Below are positions 44,513 through 53,196 of a DNA stretch of 64,000 nucleotides, piece after piece. Both the position numbers and the translations under genes were made by a program. The stretch covers positions 414,360 through 478,359 of the forward strand of contig NZ_JACHLP010000006.1 in the NCBI RefSeq assembly GCF_014204525.1. The letters run 5' to 3'. Every line of letters starts with the position of its first letter. Within the stretch, counting starts at the first letter, position 1. Under the pieces are notes generated by a model. That model was given only the letters and a program-made list of their open reading frames with translations, did not search any database and had not been told where the DNA came from. The DNA is from Roseateles oligotrophus. Its GTDB lineage: Bacteria; Pseudomonadota; Gammaproteobacteria; Burkholderiales; Burkholderiaceae_C.

Positions 44513-44534
44513 TTGTTCGAACCATATCGAACAA
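44513..44534. promoter_or_regulatory. Inverted repeat TTGTTCGA-N6-TCGAACAA upstream of the EAL gene
   Basis: Perfect 8-bp arms TTGTTCGA (44513-44520) and TCGAACAA (44527-44534) are separated by 6 bp, one DNA turn from centre to centre. The site lies 120 bp upstream of the EAL gene start and just past the thioesterase stop, in an A+T-rich spacer (44394-44570). The form suits a dimeric regulator controlling the six-gene operon. Regulator unknown. Confidence 0.55.
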
Positions 44535-44570
44535 GTAGACGGCTGTGTGAAGGGGAATTGGTAATTTTTC

Positions 44571-44987
44571 TTATCCTTTGGCAAACTCCCGCGGCTTGCC
44601 CTCGCGGTCAATCGCCACATAGGTCAGATTGGCCTCGGTGACCTTGACCAGCTCGGGCTGGGCCGGGTTGCGCTCGGCTTCCACGTCCACGTGCACGGTG
44701 ATGGAGGTGCGGCCGATGCGGGTGACCTTGGCGTAAAAAGACAGCAGGTCGCCGACCGACACCGGCTGCTTGAAGATGAACTCGTTCACCGCCACGGTGG
44801 CGATGCGGCCGCGCGAAACCCGCGCCGGCAGCACCGAGCCGGCCAGGTCCACCTGGGCCATGATCCAGCCGCCGAAGATGTCGCCATTGGCATTGGCGTC
44901 GGCCGGCATGGGCATGACGCGAAGAACGAGCACGCGTTCATCTGCGGCGGCGGGGTTGGGGGTATTCGAGGTATTGGCGTCGGACAT
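44571..44987 (-). CDS. Acyl-CoA thioesterase, hotdog fold (YciA-like)
   Basis: The 138-residue single hotdog domain has the catalytic segment ANANGDIFGGWIMAQVDLAG (Asn and Asp of the YciA type) and VNEFIFKQPVSVGDLL, and ends in GKPREFAKG. It hydrolyses acyl-CoA to free CoA and acid, recycling CoA. ATG 44987 gives a normal-length enzyme; a longer frame upstream runs into the divergent ABC gene leader. It lies divergent to the ABC transporter gene with a 60-bp spacer. Confidence 0.9.
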   Translation of the reverse strand: MSDANTSNTPNPAAADERVLVLRVMPMPADANANGDIFGGWIMAQVDLAGSVLPARVSRGRIATVAVNEFIFKQPVSVGDLLSFYAKVTRIGRTSITVHVDVEAERNPAQPELVKVTEANLTYVAIDREGKPREFAKG

Positions 44988-45047
44988 GGGGGAACCCTGA
45001 GAGAATTGCCGCCCATTTTCCCGCAAGCCAAGCCGCCGCCACTGCCC

Positions 45048-46877
45048 ATGCGAAGAAACCCTGCAGTTCCTCTGCCCAGCCACCCCGCCGAGGATGCGGC
45101 AGCGGCGCCCAAAACCCAGCGCAGCGACTGGGCCACCATCGCCAAGCTGCTGCCCTATCTGTGGCGCTACCGCTGGCGGGTGGGCATCGCCCTGGCCTTC
45201 ATGCTGTGTGCCAAGTTCGCCAATGTCGGCGTGCCGCTGCTGCTCAAGTCCTTGGTGGACAGCCTGGCCATCAAGCCCGGCTCGGTGCAAAGCATGGCCG
45301 TCGTGCCCCTGGGCCTGCTGCTGGCCTACGGTGCGCTGCGCCTGTCGACCTCGCTGTTTACCGAGTTACGTGAGCTGATCTTCGCCAAGGCCACCGAAGG
45401 GACGGCGCGCTCCATTTCCTTGCAGGTGTTCCGCCATCTGCATGATCTGAGCCTGCGCTTCCATCTGGAGCGCCAGACCGGCGGCATGACCCGCGATATC
45501 GAGCGCGGCACCCGCGCCGTGCATTCGCTGATCTCCTACTCGCTCTACAGCATCGTGCCGACGCTGATCGAGGTGTTGCTGGTGCTGGGCCTGCTGGCCA
45601 TCAAGTTCGACGCCTGGTTTGCCTGGATCACGCTGGCGGCCCTGGCGCTCTACATCAGCTTCACCATCACGGTGACCGAGTGGCGCACCAAGTTCCGCAA
45701 GCAGCTCAATGAGCTGGACTCGGTGGCGCATAGCAAGGCGATCGACTCCTTGTTGAACTTCGAGACCGTCAAATACTTCAATAACGAGGACTTCGAGGCC
45801 CGCCGCTACGACGAGAGCCTGGAGAAGCTGCGCCGTGCCCAGCTGAAGACGCAGAGCACCTTGTCCCTGCTCAACACCGGCCAGCAGCTCATCATCGCCT
45901 CGGCCCTGGTGCTGATGCTGTGGCGGGCCACCGAGGGTGTGGTGGCGGGGCGCATGAGCTTGGGCGATCTGGTGATGGTCAATGCCTTCATGATCCAGCT
46001 CTACATCCCGCTCAACTTCCTGGGCGTGATCTACCGCGAGATCAAGCAAAGCCTGACCGATCTGGACAAGATGTTCGGCCTGCTGGAGCGCGAGCGCGAG
46101 GTGGCCGATGCTCCGGATGCCAAGGTCTTGCAGGTGCAGGGCGCGGCCGTGCGCTTCGAGCATGTGAGCTTTGCCTACGACAAGGCGCGGCCCATCCTGC
46201 ACGATGTGTCCTTCGAGATCCCCGCCGGCAAGAAGGTGGCGGTGGTGGGGCCCAGCGGTTCGGGCAAGAGCACGCTGGCGCGCCTCTTGTTCCGCTTCTA
46301 CGACATCGACAGCGGCCGCATCAGCATCGACGGCCAGGAGCTGCGCAGCCTCACCCAATCCAGCCTGCGCCGTGCCATCGGCATCGTGCCGCAGGACACG
46401 GTGCTGTTCAACGACACGGTGGCCTACAACATCGCCTACGGCCAGCCCGGCGCCACGCAGGCCCAGGTGGAGGCGGCGGCACGGGCGGCCCATATCCACG
46501 GTTTTATCGCCGCCACGCCCAAGGGTTACGAGACCATGGTGGGCGAGCGCGGGCTCAAGCTCAGCGGTGGCGAGAAGCAGCGGGTGGCGATCGCCCGCAC
46601 CTTGCTGAAGAACCCGCCGCTGATGATTTTTGACGAGGCCACCTCGGCGCTGGACTCCAGCAACGAACGCGCCATTCAAGCGGAGCTGGACGCCGCCGGC
46701 CAGAACAAGACGGTGCTGGTGATTGCCCACCGCCTGTCCACCGTTGTGGACGCGCATGAGATCCTGGTGCTGGAGGCAGGCCGCATCGTCGAGCGCGGCG
46801 ATCACGAGGCCTTGCTGGCCCGCCAAGGCGTGTACGCCCGCATGTGGCGCTTGCAGCAAAGCGGCGCGGCGGGCTGA
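45048..46877 (+). CDS. Atm1-type ABC exporter (half transporter)
   Basis: The 609-residue protein has a six-helix membrane domain (about residues 45-315) and a nucleotide-binding domain with Walker [16 protein letters not shown], the signature LKLSGGEKQRVAIART and Walker B LMIFDEATSALDSS. The membrane domain resembles the Atm1/HMT1/NaAtm1 class: ETVKYFNNEDFEARRYDE is the class signature. Those proteins export glutathione-linked compounds. The dimer would be homodimeric. The substrate is not proved. It is preceded by a short leader shared with the thioesterase gene. Confidence 0.93.
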   Translation: MRRNPAVPLPSHPAEDAAAAPKTQRSDWATIAKLLPYLWRYRWRVGIALAFMLCAKFANVGVPLLLKSLVDSLAIKPGSVQSMAVVPLGLLLAYGALRLSTSLFTELRELIFAKATEGTARSISLQVFRHLHDLSLRFHLERQTGGMTRDIERGTRAVHSLISYSLYSIVPTLIEVLLVLGLLAIKFDAWFAWITLAALALYISFTITVTEWRTKFRKQLNELDSVAHSKAIDSLLNFETVKYFNNEDFEARRYDESLEKLRRAQLKTQSTLSLLNTGQQLIIASALVLMLWRATEGVVAGRMSLGDLVMVNAFMIQLYIPLNFLGVIYREIKQSLTDLDKMFGLLEREREVADAPDAKVLQVQGAAVRFEHVSFAYDKARPILHDVSFEIPAGKKVAVVGPSGSGKSTLARLLFRFYDIDSGRISIDGQELRSLTQSSLRRAIGIVPQDTVLFNDTVAYNIAYGQPGATQAQVEAAARAAHIHGFIAATPKGYETMVGERGLKLSGGEKQRVAIARTLLKNPPLMIFDEATSALDSSNERAIQAELDAAGQNKTVLVIAHRLSTVVDAHEILVLEAGRIVERGDHEALLARQGVYARMWRLQQSGAAG

Positions 46878-46882
46878 GTAAC

Positions 46883-47581
46883 TCAGGGCTTGCGCGACCT
46901 GGCTCGCCAAGCCATCAGGCCCAGGGCAGCCAGGCTGAGCGCCATGCTGCCGGGTTCGGGCAGGGTGCCGCCACCGGCCTGGCCGAGTTGGACATCGTCG
47001 AGGAAGAAGGCCGCATTGCTGCCGAAGATGCGCACCGAATGCGCCGTGCCGCTGAAGTTGATCTCGGCCTTGCCCCAGTTGCAGACGAAGTCGGACAAGA
47101 GGGCGCCGGTTTTCGGATCGATGCAGGGGGCGGTGCCCGAGATGTCTCGCCCTCCCAGCAACTGGCCCTGGCCATCCAGGCCGTCAAAAACCTGCACCGT
47201 GCCGCTGGCCACGAGCGCACCGTACAGCATGGAAAACTGAGCGCTGAAGCCTCCTGCCACATTGAATACCAGGGAGGTATTGCCCTGGCCATCGTCATCC
47301 CCCCACATCAACATGGCGCCGCGCGTGCCGGAGCCGTAGACCGTTGGGTCACGGAAGAACAAGCCGCTGCCGGCCCCGCCGCCGGGCGAGCCGGGCCAGG
47401 CGCTGGTCACGCTATAGGCGCTGCGGAGGAATTGCACCTCCGCGGCATAGGGGTTGCTGCCGCTGACCAGATGATTGGTCGCGGTGGGGACGCTCTCGAA
47501 ATCCATCAAGAGGGGCGCAGCCTTTGCCGCCAAGCCTCCACCCAGGCAAATGCTTGCGATCAGGGTTCTCATTGCCAACAT
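46883..47581 (-). CDS. PEP-CTERM sorting-domain protein
   Basis: The 232-residue exported protein has a signal peptide and ends in the tripartite sorting signal: PEPGSMAL, a hydrophobic helix (LSLAALGLMAW), then RARSRKP. The body is a beta-rich domain with a Gly/Asp-rich stretch and two cysteines; no enzyme motif is seen. PEP-CTERM proteins are processed by exosortase and accompany exopolysaccharide production, so an exosortase locus should exist elsewhere in the genome. GGAG lies 7 bp before ATG 47581. Confidence 0.92.
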   Translation of the reverse strand: MLAMRTLIASICLGGGLAAKAAPLLMDFESVPTATNHLVSGSNPYAAEVQFLRSAYSVTSAWPGSPGGGAGSGLFFRDPTVYGSGTRGAMLMWGDDDGQGNTSLVFNVAGGFSAQFSMLYGALVASGTVQVFDGLDGQGQLLGGRDISGTAPCIDPKTGALLSDFVCNWGKAEINFSGTAHSVRIFGSNAAFFLDDVQLGQAGGGTLPEPGSMALSLAALGLMAWRARSRKP

Positions 47582-47789
47582 AGGTCAGCTCCGTGGTTAA
47601 CGGGTTTGAGGGATGCGTCCCGCTGAATGTAGCCAGAGAGCTTGTGAAATGGTGTGTGGCTCATCCTTCAATCAAGGGGGGCCGAGGCCGGATCCGGCGG
47701 GCACGAGGTGCGCGGGTGTTGGCGCCGGGCGTGGGCGAGGTTCGGCTGCGGCAGCTTGAGGCCGGGCCGGCCGGTCCGGGGAGCCCGGC

Positions 47790-47795
47790 TACACT
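47790..47795 (+). promoter_or_regulatory. -10 element of the LysR gene, possible leaderless start
   Basis: TACACT is a good -10 hexamer whose predicted transcription start (about 7 bp downstream) coincides with the GTG at 47802. This would make the message leaderless. No ribosome-binding sequence is seen before the GTG (GCGGGC only). A clear -35 could not be picked in the GC-rich upstream region. Confidence 0.45.
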
Positions 47796-47801
47796 GCGGG
47801 C

Positions 47802-48743
47802 GTGGAGACCAAATGGTTTGAAGATTTTGTGAGCCTGGCCGAGACGCGCAGCTTTTCGCGCTCGGCGCAGCTGAGGCATGTCACTCAGCCGGCTTTTTCG
47901 CGTCGCATCCAGGCCTTGGAGGCCTGGGCGGGCACCGATCTGGTGGACCGCTCCTCCTATCCCACCCGCCTCACCGGCGCCGGCGAAACCCTGTTGGCCC
48001 AGGCGGTGGAGATCCTCGGCAATCTGCAGGCCACCCGCAATATGTTGCGCAGCCACCAGGCCGCCGGGCAGGACATGATCGAGTTCGCCGTGCCGCATTC
48101 GCTGGCCTTCAGCTTCTTCCCGCATTGGCTGATGGACCTGCGTCAGCGCTTCGGCGCCCTGAAGAGCCGGCTCAATGCGCTCAATGTGCATGACGCCATG
48201 CTTCAGCTGAGCGAGGGCAATTGCGACCTGCTGATCGTCTACCACCACGCCAGCCAGCCTCTGCAGCTGGACCCCGAACGCTACGAGATGGCCTCCCTGG
48301 GCCAGGAGACCCTGGCCGCCTATGCCAAGGCCGATGCCAAGGGCCGGCCGCTGTTTCGGCTGCCCTCGCAAGCCCGGGCCAAGGGGGCGGTCAGCCAGGG
48401 CGGGCCCAAGATTCCTTTTCTCAGCTATGCCTCGGGCGCCTATCTGGGTCGCTTGGTCGAATTGATCGCCAAGGACTCGGCCGTGCCGCTGAATCTCGAC
48501 GCTATTTACGAAACCGATATGGCCGAGGGTCTCAAGGCCATGGCGCTGGAAGGCCATGGCCTGAGCTTTTTGCCGGCCAGCTCGGTGCAGCAGGAATTGC
48601 GTGCCGGCCGCCTGGTGCAGGCGGCGGCGCCGGGCGAGTTCGAGCTGACCATGGAGTTGCGCATCTACCGCGAGCGGCCCGAGCTCTCGCGCCGCAACAA
48701 GCCTTCGGCCCTGGCGCTATGGGATTTCCTCACTGCGCCCTGA
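47802..48743 (+). CDS. LysR-family regulator (HypT/YjiE-like)
   Basis: The 313-residue protein has a LysR winged helix (residues 1-60, WFEDFVSLAETRSFSRSAQ and QPAFSRRIQALE) and a substrate-binding domain. The start METKWFEDF and the closing region (YMGRL-like AYLGRLVELI; LPASSVQQELRAGRLV) match the HypT (YjiE) group, whose E. coli member responds to hypochlorite. It lies upstream of gltIJKL in the same direction with a 205-bp gap, so it may control the transporter. The inducer is unknown. Confidence 0.9.
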   Translation: METKWFEDFVSLAETRSFSRSAQLRHVTQPAFSRRIQALEAWAGTDLVDRSSYPTRLTGAGETLLAQAVEILGNLQATRNMLRSHQAAGQDMIEFAVPHSLAFSFFPHWLMDLRQRFGALKSRLNALNVHDAMLQLSEGNCDLLIVYHHASQPLQLDPERYEMASLGQETLAAYAKADAKGRPLFRLPSQARAKGAVSQGGPKIPFLSYASGAYLGRLVELIAKDSAVPLNLDAIYETDMAEGLKAMALEGHGLSFLPASSVQQELRAGRLVQAAAPGEFELTMELRIYRERPELSRRNKPSALALWDFLTAP

Positions 48744-48948
48744 TGTGCGCGCTGCGCCCCGTGGCGGCGCGGGTTTGGCCTTGTTCGACCGACGAATTCG
48801 TGTAATCACTTATGTGGATCGTGCCCTCCGCATGTTCTCCTTCGGTATCTGCAGCAGCTCGTGCTGACAAGCCTGCGCATACCTTTTTCCAGCGGCTTAC
48901 CGCGCTTCTTTTTTGCGCTCATCCGCGCCTCTTTTTTCTGGAGTGTTT

Positions 48949-49857
48949 ATGAAGAAATCTCTGCTCGCCAATACCCTCGCTCTGGCCTTGGCCGCCGCTG
49001 CCGTCGGCGCAGTGCATGCCGAAGATACGCTCAAAAAGATCAAGGACTCCGGCGCGGTGACCATGGGTGTGCGTGAGTCTTCCGGCGCCCTGTCCTACAC
49101 CCTGGGTGACGGCAAGTACGTGGGCTACCACGTCGAGATCTGCCAACGCGTGCTGGCCGATGTGCAGAAGAGCCTGGGCCTGGCCAAGCTGGACGTGAAG
49201 TACCAGCCCGTCACCTCGCAGAACCGCATCCCCCTGGTGCAGAACGGCACCGTGGACATCGAATGCGGCTCCACCACCAATAACAAGGCGCGCGAGAAGG
49301 ATGTGTCTTTCGCCGTGACGACCTTTGTTGAAGAAGTGCGCATGGTCACCAAGGCCAATTCGGGCATCAGCTCCATCAACCAGCTGGCCGGCCGCACCGT
49401 GGCCACCACCACCGGCACGACCTCGGTGCAGACCCTGCGCAAGCACGAGCGCGCCAGCGGCCTGGACTTCAAGGAAGTGTTTGGCAAGGACCACGCCGAC
49501 AGCTTCCTGCTGCTGGAGTCCGGCCGCGCCGACGCCTTTGTGATGGACGGCTCGCTCTTGGCCGGCCTGGTGTCCAAGTCCAAGAACCCGGCCGACTTCA
49601 AAATCGTCGGCGAAGTGCTGTCGGTGGAACCCATCGCCATCATGTTCCGCAAGGATGACCCCGCCTTCAAGAAGGCCGTGGACGACAGCATCAAGGCCAT
49701 GATGAAGTCCGGCGAAATCAACAAGCTCTACGACAAGTGGTTGCTGCAAGCCATTCCCCCGGCCAACACCAAGGTGGGCCTGGCCATGAGCGACAACCTG
49801 AAGGCCGCCATTGCCAACCCCAATGACAAGCCGGCCGAAGACTACGCCAAGAAGTAA
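48949..49857 (+). CDS. gltI: Glutamate/aspartate ABC transporter, periplasmic binding protein
   Basis: The 302-residue protein begins with a signal peptide (cleavage after about residue 24, AVHA|ED) and is a type-II SBP_bac_3 domain: VTMGVRESSGALSYTLGDG, VDIECGSTTNNKARE, and VATTTGTTSVQTLRKHE. The sequence follows GltI, which binds glutamate and aspartate. The start ATG 48949 has GGAG nearby. It precedes a hairpin-T tract (49886-49909), which should lower expression of the permease genes relative to it. Confidence 0.94.
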   Translation: MKKSLLANTLALALAAAAVGAVHAEDTLKKIKDSGAVTMGVRESSGALSYTLGDGKYVGYHVEICQRVLADVQKSLGLAKLDVKYQPVTSQNRIPLVQNGTVDIECGSTTNNKAREKDVSFAVTTFVEEVRMVTKANSGISSINQLAGRTVATTTGTTSVQTLRKHERASGLDFKEVFGKDHADSFLLLESGRADAFVMDGSLLAGLVSKSKNPADFKIVGEVLSVEPIAIMFRKDDPAFKKAVDDSIKAMMKSGEINKLYDKWLLQAIPPANTKVGLAMSDNLKAAIANPNDKPAEDYAKK

Positions 49858-49885
49858 ACAGGTTCTAGAGCAGTCTGGGAAGGTC

Positions 49886-49909
49886 GCCGCAACGCGGCTT
49901 TCTTTTTTT
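49886..49909 (+). terminator. Intra-operon attenuating terminator after gltI
   Basis: GCCGC-AAC-GCGGC forms a 5-bp stem with a 3-base loop, followed by TTTCTTTTTTT (T-rich run to about 49909). It lies 28 bp past the gltI stop and 15 bp before the gltJ start. Such partial terminators between binding-protein and permease genes reduce permease transcripts relative to binding protein. Confidence 0.8.
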
Positions 49910-49923
49910 GAGAGGAGAGAGCC

Positions 49924-50667
49924 GTGTCTACATGGGATTGGCAGGTGTTCTGCAAGAACACCATCGATGGGGAGGTGATTCCAAGCTGCTTTGGCAGCGG
50001 TGGCGACATCACCTACCTGAACTGGATGATGTCGGCCTGGGGCTGGACGCTCAGCGTCTCGGGCCTGGCCCTGCTGGTGGCCCTGGCCGTGGGCGCCCTG
50101 ATGGGCATCTTGCGCACCACGCCCAATAAGGGCCTGGTTTTTGTTGGCGATGCCTGGACGGAGACCTTCCGCAACATCCCCTTGCTGGTGCAGATCTTCC
50201 TCTGGTACCACGTGCTGCCTTCGCTGATCCCGGCGCTGCGCCAGGTGCCCAGCTTCATCCTGGTGGTGCTGGCCCTGGGCTTCTTCACCTCGGCCCGCGT
50301 GTCCGAGCAGGTCAGGGCCGGCATCCAGAGCCTGCCCAAGGGCCAGCGCTACGCCGGCCTGGCCATGGGCTTCACGCTGCCGCAGACCTACCGCTATGTG
50401 CTGCTGCCCATGGCCTTGCGCATCGTCATCCCGCCGCTGACCAGCGAGAGCATGAACATCGTCAAGAACTCCTCGGTGGCCTTTGCGGTCAGCATTGCCG
50501 AGCTGACCATGTTCGCCATGCAGGCCTCGGAAGAAACCGCGCGCAGCGTGGAGATCTATCTGGCCGTCACGGCGCTGTACTTCGTCTCGGCCTTCATCGT
50601 CAACCGGGTGGCCCTGTTTATCGAACACCGCATCCAGATCCCGGGCATGGTGGGGGTGGACAAATGA
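49924..50667 (+). CDS. gltJ: Glutamate/aspartate ABC permease GltJ
   Basis: The 247-residue His/Glu/Gln/Arg permease has an N-terminal extension (MSTWDWQVFCKNTIDGEV), about five membrane helices, and the EAA-type loop motif TLPQTYRYVLLPMALRIVIPPL facing GltL. GTG 49924 has GAGAGGAGAG upstream. It ends overlapping gltK by 4 bp (ATGA), so the permease pair is translationally coupled. Confidence 0.95.
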   Translation: MSTWDWQVFCKNTIDGEVIPSCFGSGGDITYLNWMMSAWGWTLSVSGLALLVALAVGALMGILRTTPNKGLVFVGDAWTETFRNIPLLVQIFLWYHVLPSLIPALRQVPSFILVVLALGFFTSARVSEQVRAGIQSLPKGQRYAGLAMGFTLPQTYRYVLLPMALRIVIPPLTSESMNIVKNSSVAFAVSIAELTMFAMQASEETARSVEIYLAVTALYFVSAFIVNRVALFIEHRIQIPGMVGVDK

Positions 50668-51329
50668 ATTTAGATTTTTCCTTCCTCAACTGGGGTGTTG
50701 CCTCCAGCTTCATCCTCAAGGGCCTGATCTTCAGCATCCAGCTGACCCTGATCGCCACGCTGGGCGGCATCGTCCTGGGCACCGTGCTGGCGCTGATGCG
50801 CTTGTCGGGCAAGAAGTGGTTGATCGCCCCGGCCGCCTTCTACGTCAACACCTTGCGCTCCATCCCGCTGGTGATGGTGATTCTGTGGTTCTTCCTGCTC
50901 ATCCCCATGCTGATCGGCAAACCCATGGGCGCGGAGATGTCGGCCATCATCACCTTCACGGTGTTCGAGGCGGCCTATTTCTCCGAGATCATGCGGGCCG
51001 GCATCCAGTCCGTGCCGCGTGGCCAGGTGGCTGCGGGTTATGCCATGGGCATGAGCTATGGCCAGACCATGCAGCTGGTGGTGCTGCCCCAGGCCTTCCG
51101 CAATATGTTGCCGGTGCTGATGGCCCAGACCATCATCCTGTTCCAGGACACCTCCCTGGTCTACGCCATCGGCGCCTATGACTTGCTGAAGGGCTTCGAG
51201 ATCGCCGGCAAGAACTTCAACCGCCCGGTCGAGACCTATCTGGTGGCGGCCGTCGTCTACTTCGTGATCTGTTTCAGCCTGTCGATGCTGGTGCGTCGCT
51301 TGCAGAAAAAAATCGCCATCATCCGCTAG
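50664..51329 (+). CDS. gltK: Glutamate/aspartate ABC permease GltK
   Basis: The 221-residue permease has the HEAA family signature: the EAA-type loop [21 protein letters not shown] between helices, and about five membrane helices in all. It forms the heterodimeric channel with GltJ. Its start overlaps the gltJ stop (ATGA) and it ends 11 bp before gltL. Confidence 0.95.
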   Translation: MNLDFSFLNWGVASSFILKGLIFSIQLTLIATLGGIVLGTVLALMRLSGKKWLIAPAAFYVNTLRSIPLVMVILWFFLLIPMLIGKPMGAEMSAIITFTVFEAAYFSEIMRAGIQSVPRGQVAAGYAMGMSYGQTMQLVVLPQAFRNMLPVLMAQTIILFQDTSLVYAIGAYDLLKGFEIAGKNFNRPVETYLVAAVVYFVICFSLSMLVRRLQKKIAIIR

Positions 51330-51340
51330 AGAGCAAAGCC

Positions 51341-52075
51341 ATGATTGAAATCAAAAACGTCTCCAAGTGGTACGGCCCCTTCCAGGTGCTGACCGACTGC
51401 AGCACCAAGATCGAAAAAGGTGAGGTGGTGGTGGTGTGCGGCCCCTCGGGTTCGGGCAAGTCCACGCTGATCAAGACCGTCAATGCGCTGGAGCCCTTCC
51501 AGAAGGGCGATATCGTCGTGGACGGCGTCTCGCTGGCCGACCCCAAGACCCATCTGCCGCGCCTGCGTTCGCGTGTGGGCATGGTGTTCCAGCACTTTGA
51601 GCTTTTTCCCCATTTGAGCGTCACCGAGAACCTGACCATCGCCCAGATCAAGGTGCTGGGCCGCACACCCGAGGACGCCAAGGCCCGTGGCCTGAAGATG
51701 CTGGACCGCGTCGGCCTGTCGGCCCACAAGGACAAATTCCCCGGCCAGCTCTCCGGCGGCCAGCAGCAGCGCGTGGCGATTGCCCGCGCCTTGAGCATGG
51801 ACCCCATCGTCATGCTCTTCGACGAGCCCACCTCGGCCCTGGACCCGGAAATGGTCGGCGAAGTGCTGGACGTGATGGTCAAGCTGGCCCAGGAGGGCAT
51901 GACCATGATGTGCGTGACCCACGAAATGGGCTTCGCCAAAAAGGTCAGCAGCCGCGTCATCTTCATGGACGCCGGCAAGATCATCGAGGACTGCAAGCGC
52001 GAGGAATTCTTCGGCAATCCGGAGGCCCGCTCGCCGCGCGCCAAGGATTTCTTGAACAAGATCTTGCAACATTGA
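51341..52075 (+). CDS. gltL: Glutamate/aspartate ABC transporter ATPase GltL
   Basis: The 244-residue ATPase has Walker [18 protein letters not shown]-loop [12 protein letters not shown], signature [15 protein letters not shown] and Walker [16 protein letters not shown], with the switch His in CVTHEMGFA. It energises GltJK. It is the last gene of the operon. No clear terminator hairpin is seen in the 84 bp to the next gene. Confidence 0.96.
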   Translation: MIEIKNVSKWYGPFQVLTDCSTKIEKGEVVVVCGPSGSGKSTLIKTVNALEPFQKGDIVVDGVSLADPKTHLPRLRSRVGMVFQHFELFPHLSVTENLTIAQIKVLGRTPEDAKARGLKMLDRVGLSAHKDKFPGQLSGGQQQRVAIARALSMDPIVMLFDEPTSALDPEMVGEVLDVMVKLAQEGMTMMCVTHEMGFAKKVSSRVIFMDAGKIIEDCKREEFFGNPEARSPRAKDFLNKILQH

Positions 52076-52159
52076 TGGCGTGTGGCGGGTTTCTTCAATA
52101 CAAACCCCGCCCGCCTGGCCTACCCTTCAGTTTCCGCGCAACTTTGAAGGGTATGTCCC

Positions 52160-52540
52160 ATGCAACTCGCCTACACCATCCTCTACGTCGAAGACGTTCC
52201 CGCCAGCCTGAAGTTCTACCAGGCCGCTTTCGGCTTCGAGACCAAATTCCTGGATGACACCGGCGCGTTTGGCGAATTGAAAACGGGCAGCACCAGCCTG
52301 TCTTTTTGCTCCCGCAAGCTCTTGCGGGACATGGGCAAAACGCCGCAGCCCGCCGACCCCGACCGCGCCTGCTTCGAGATCGCCCTCAGCACGCCCGATG
52401 TGCCCGCCGCCCTGGCACGCGCCCTGGCGGCCGGGGCGGTCTTGAAGCAGGAGCCTGAGCTGATGCCCTGGGGGCAGACCGTCGCCTATGTGGCCGACGG
52501 CGATGGCTTTTTGGTGGAGCTTTGTACGCCCATGGCCTAA
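52160..52540 (+). CDS. VOC-superfamily (glyoxalase-like) protein
   Basis: The 126-residue protein is one VOC domain with the paired beta-alpha-beta-beta-beta units: MQLAYTILYVEDVPASLKFYQ and the C-terminal GQTVAYVADGDGFLVELC. The final Glu of the last strand is present, but the typical first metal His is not obvious. Similar proteins are annotated as bleomycin-resistance-like or glyoxalase-like; actual substrate unknown. Its stop overlaps the AraC gene stop on the other strand by 4 bp. Confidence 0.88.
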   Translation: MQLAYTILYVEDVPASLKFYQAAFGFETKFLDDTGAFGELKTGSTSLSFCSRKLLRDMGKTPQPADPDRACFEIALSTPDVPAALARALAAGAVLKQEPELMPWGQTVAYVADGDGFLVELCTPMA

Positions 52541-53184
52541 CCCTCAAAGCCAGGTGCGCAGGCCTGCGCCAGCCAGTCCGGCCGGGCCCGGAACTGCTGG
52601 GGTGTGCAGCCCAACCAGCGCCGGAACTCGCGGCACAGATGGGCTTGGTCCGCATAGCCCTGCTGCGCCGCCAGCTCGGACCAGGGCAGCAAGGCCTGGC
52701 CCTGCAGGGCCCGGGCGCTGCGGCGCAGGCGCGCCAGGCTGCGCCAGTAGCTGGGCGTGCGCCCTGTTTGGCCGCTGACCAGGCGTTGCAGGCTGCGCTC
52801 GGCAACCCCCAGGTCGCGGCAAGCCTGGCTCACCGAGGGCGCCTGGGCCAGGGCCTGCAAAGCCTCGGCCAGGCGGTGGTCGAGGCGCAGCCCGGAAACA
52901 ATCAAGGCCTTGGCTTCGGCCGGATCGGGGCAGGAACGCTGTTGCAAGGCGTTCACGATGGCGGTCTTGTCCACCTGCGCCCAGGGCATCAGCCTGAAGC
53001 CGAGGAATTGCTCGCCCGCCTGGCTGTGAACCCATTCCGCGCGATCCATCAGCGCCACCGCCAGCCAATGCGGCCGGCCCGCCGCAGGCACACGCAGGAT
53101 CAGGTCGTGGCAGCCGTCGGGCAGCACCAGGGTTTTGCCGGCCTGCGGGCTTGTGGCGCTCCATTGGAGGAAGGCGGAGTCCAT
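52537..53184 (-). CDS. AraC-family transcriptional regulator
   Basis: The 215-residue protein has a C-terminal AraC helix-turn-helix pair (about residues 115-205, with ACRDLGVAERSLQRLVSGQTG and AAQQGYADQAHLCREFRRW). The N-terminal half is a short sensor region (VLPDGCHDLILRV) of the kind seen in small AraC regulators. It follows the DMT-permease gene by 12 bp, so it is cotranscribed and may control it. Inducer unknown. Confidence 0.88.
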   Translation of the reverse strand: MDSAFLQWSATSPQAGKTLVLPDGCHDLILRVPAAGRPHWLAVALMDRAEWVHSQAGEQFLGFRLMPWAQVDKTAIVNALQQRSCPDPAEAKALIVSGLRLDHRLAEALQALAQAPSVSQACRDLGVAERSLQRLVSGQTGRTPSYWRSLARLRRSARALQGQALLPWSELAAQQGYADQAHLCREFRRWLGCTPQQFRARPDWLAQACAPGFEG

Positions 53185-53196
53185 GCGTATGCTGTG

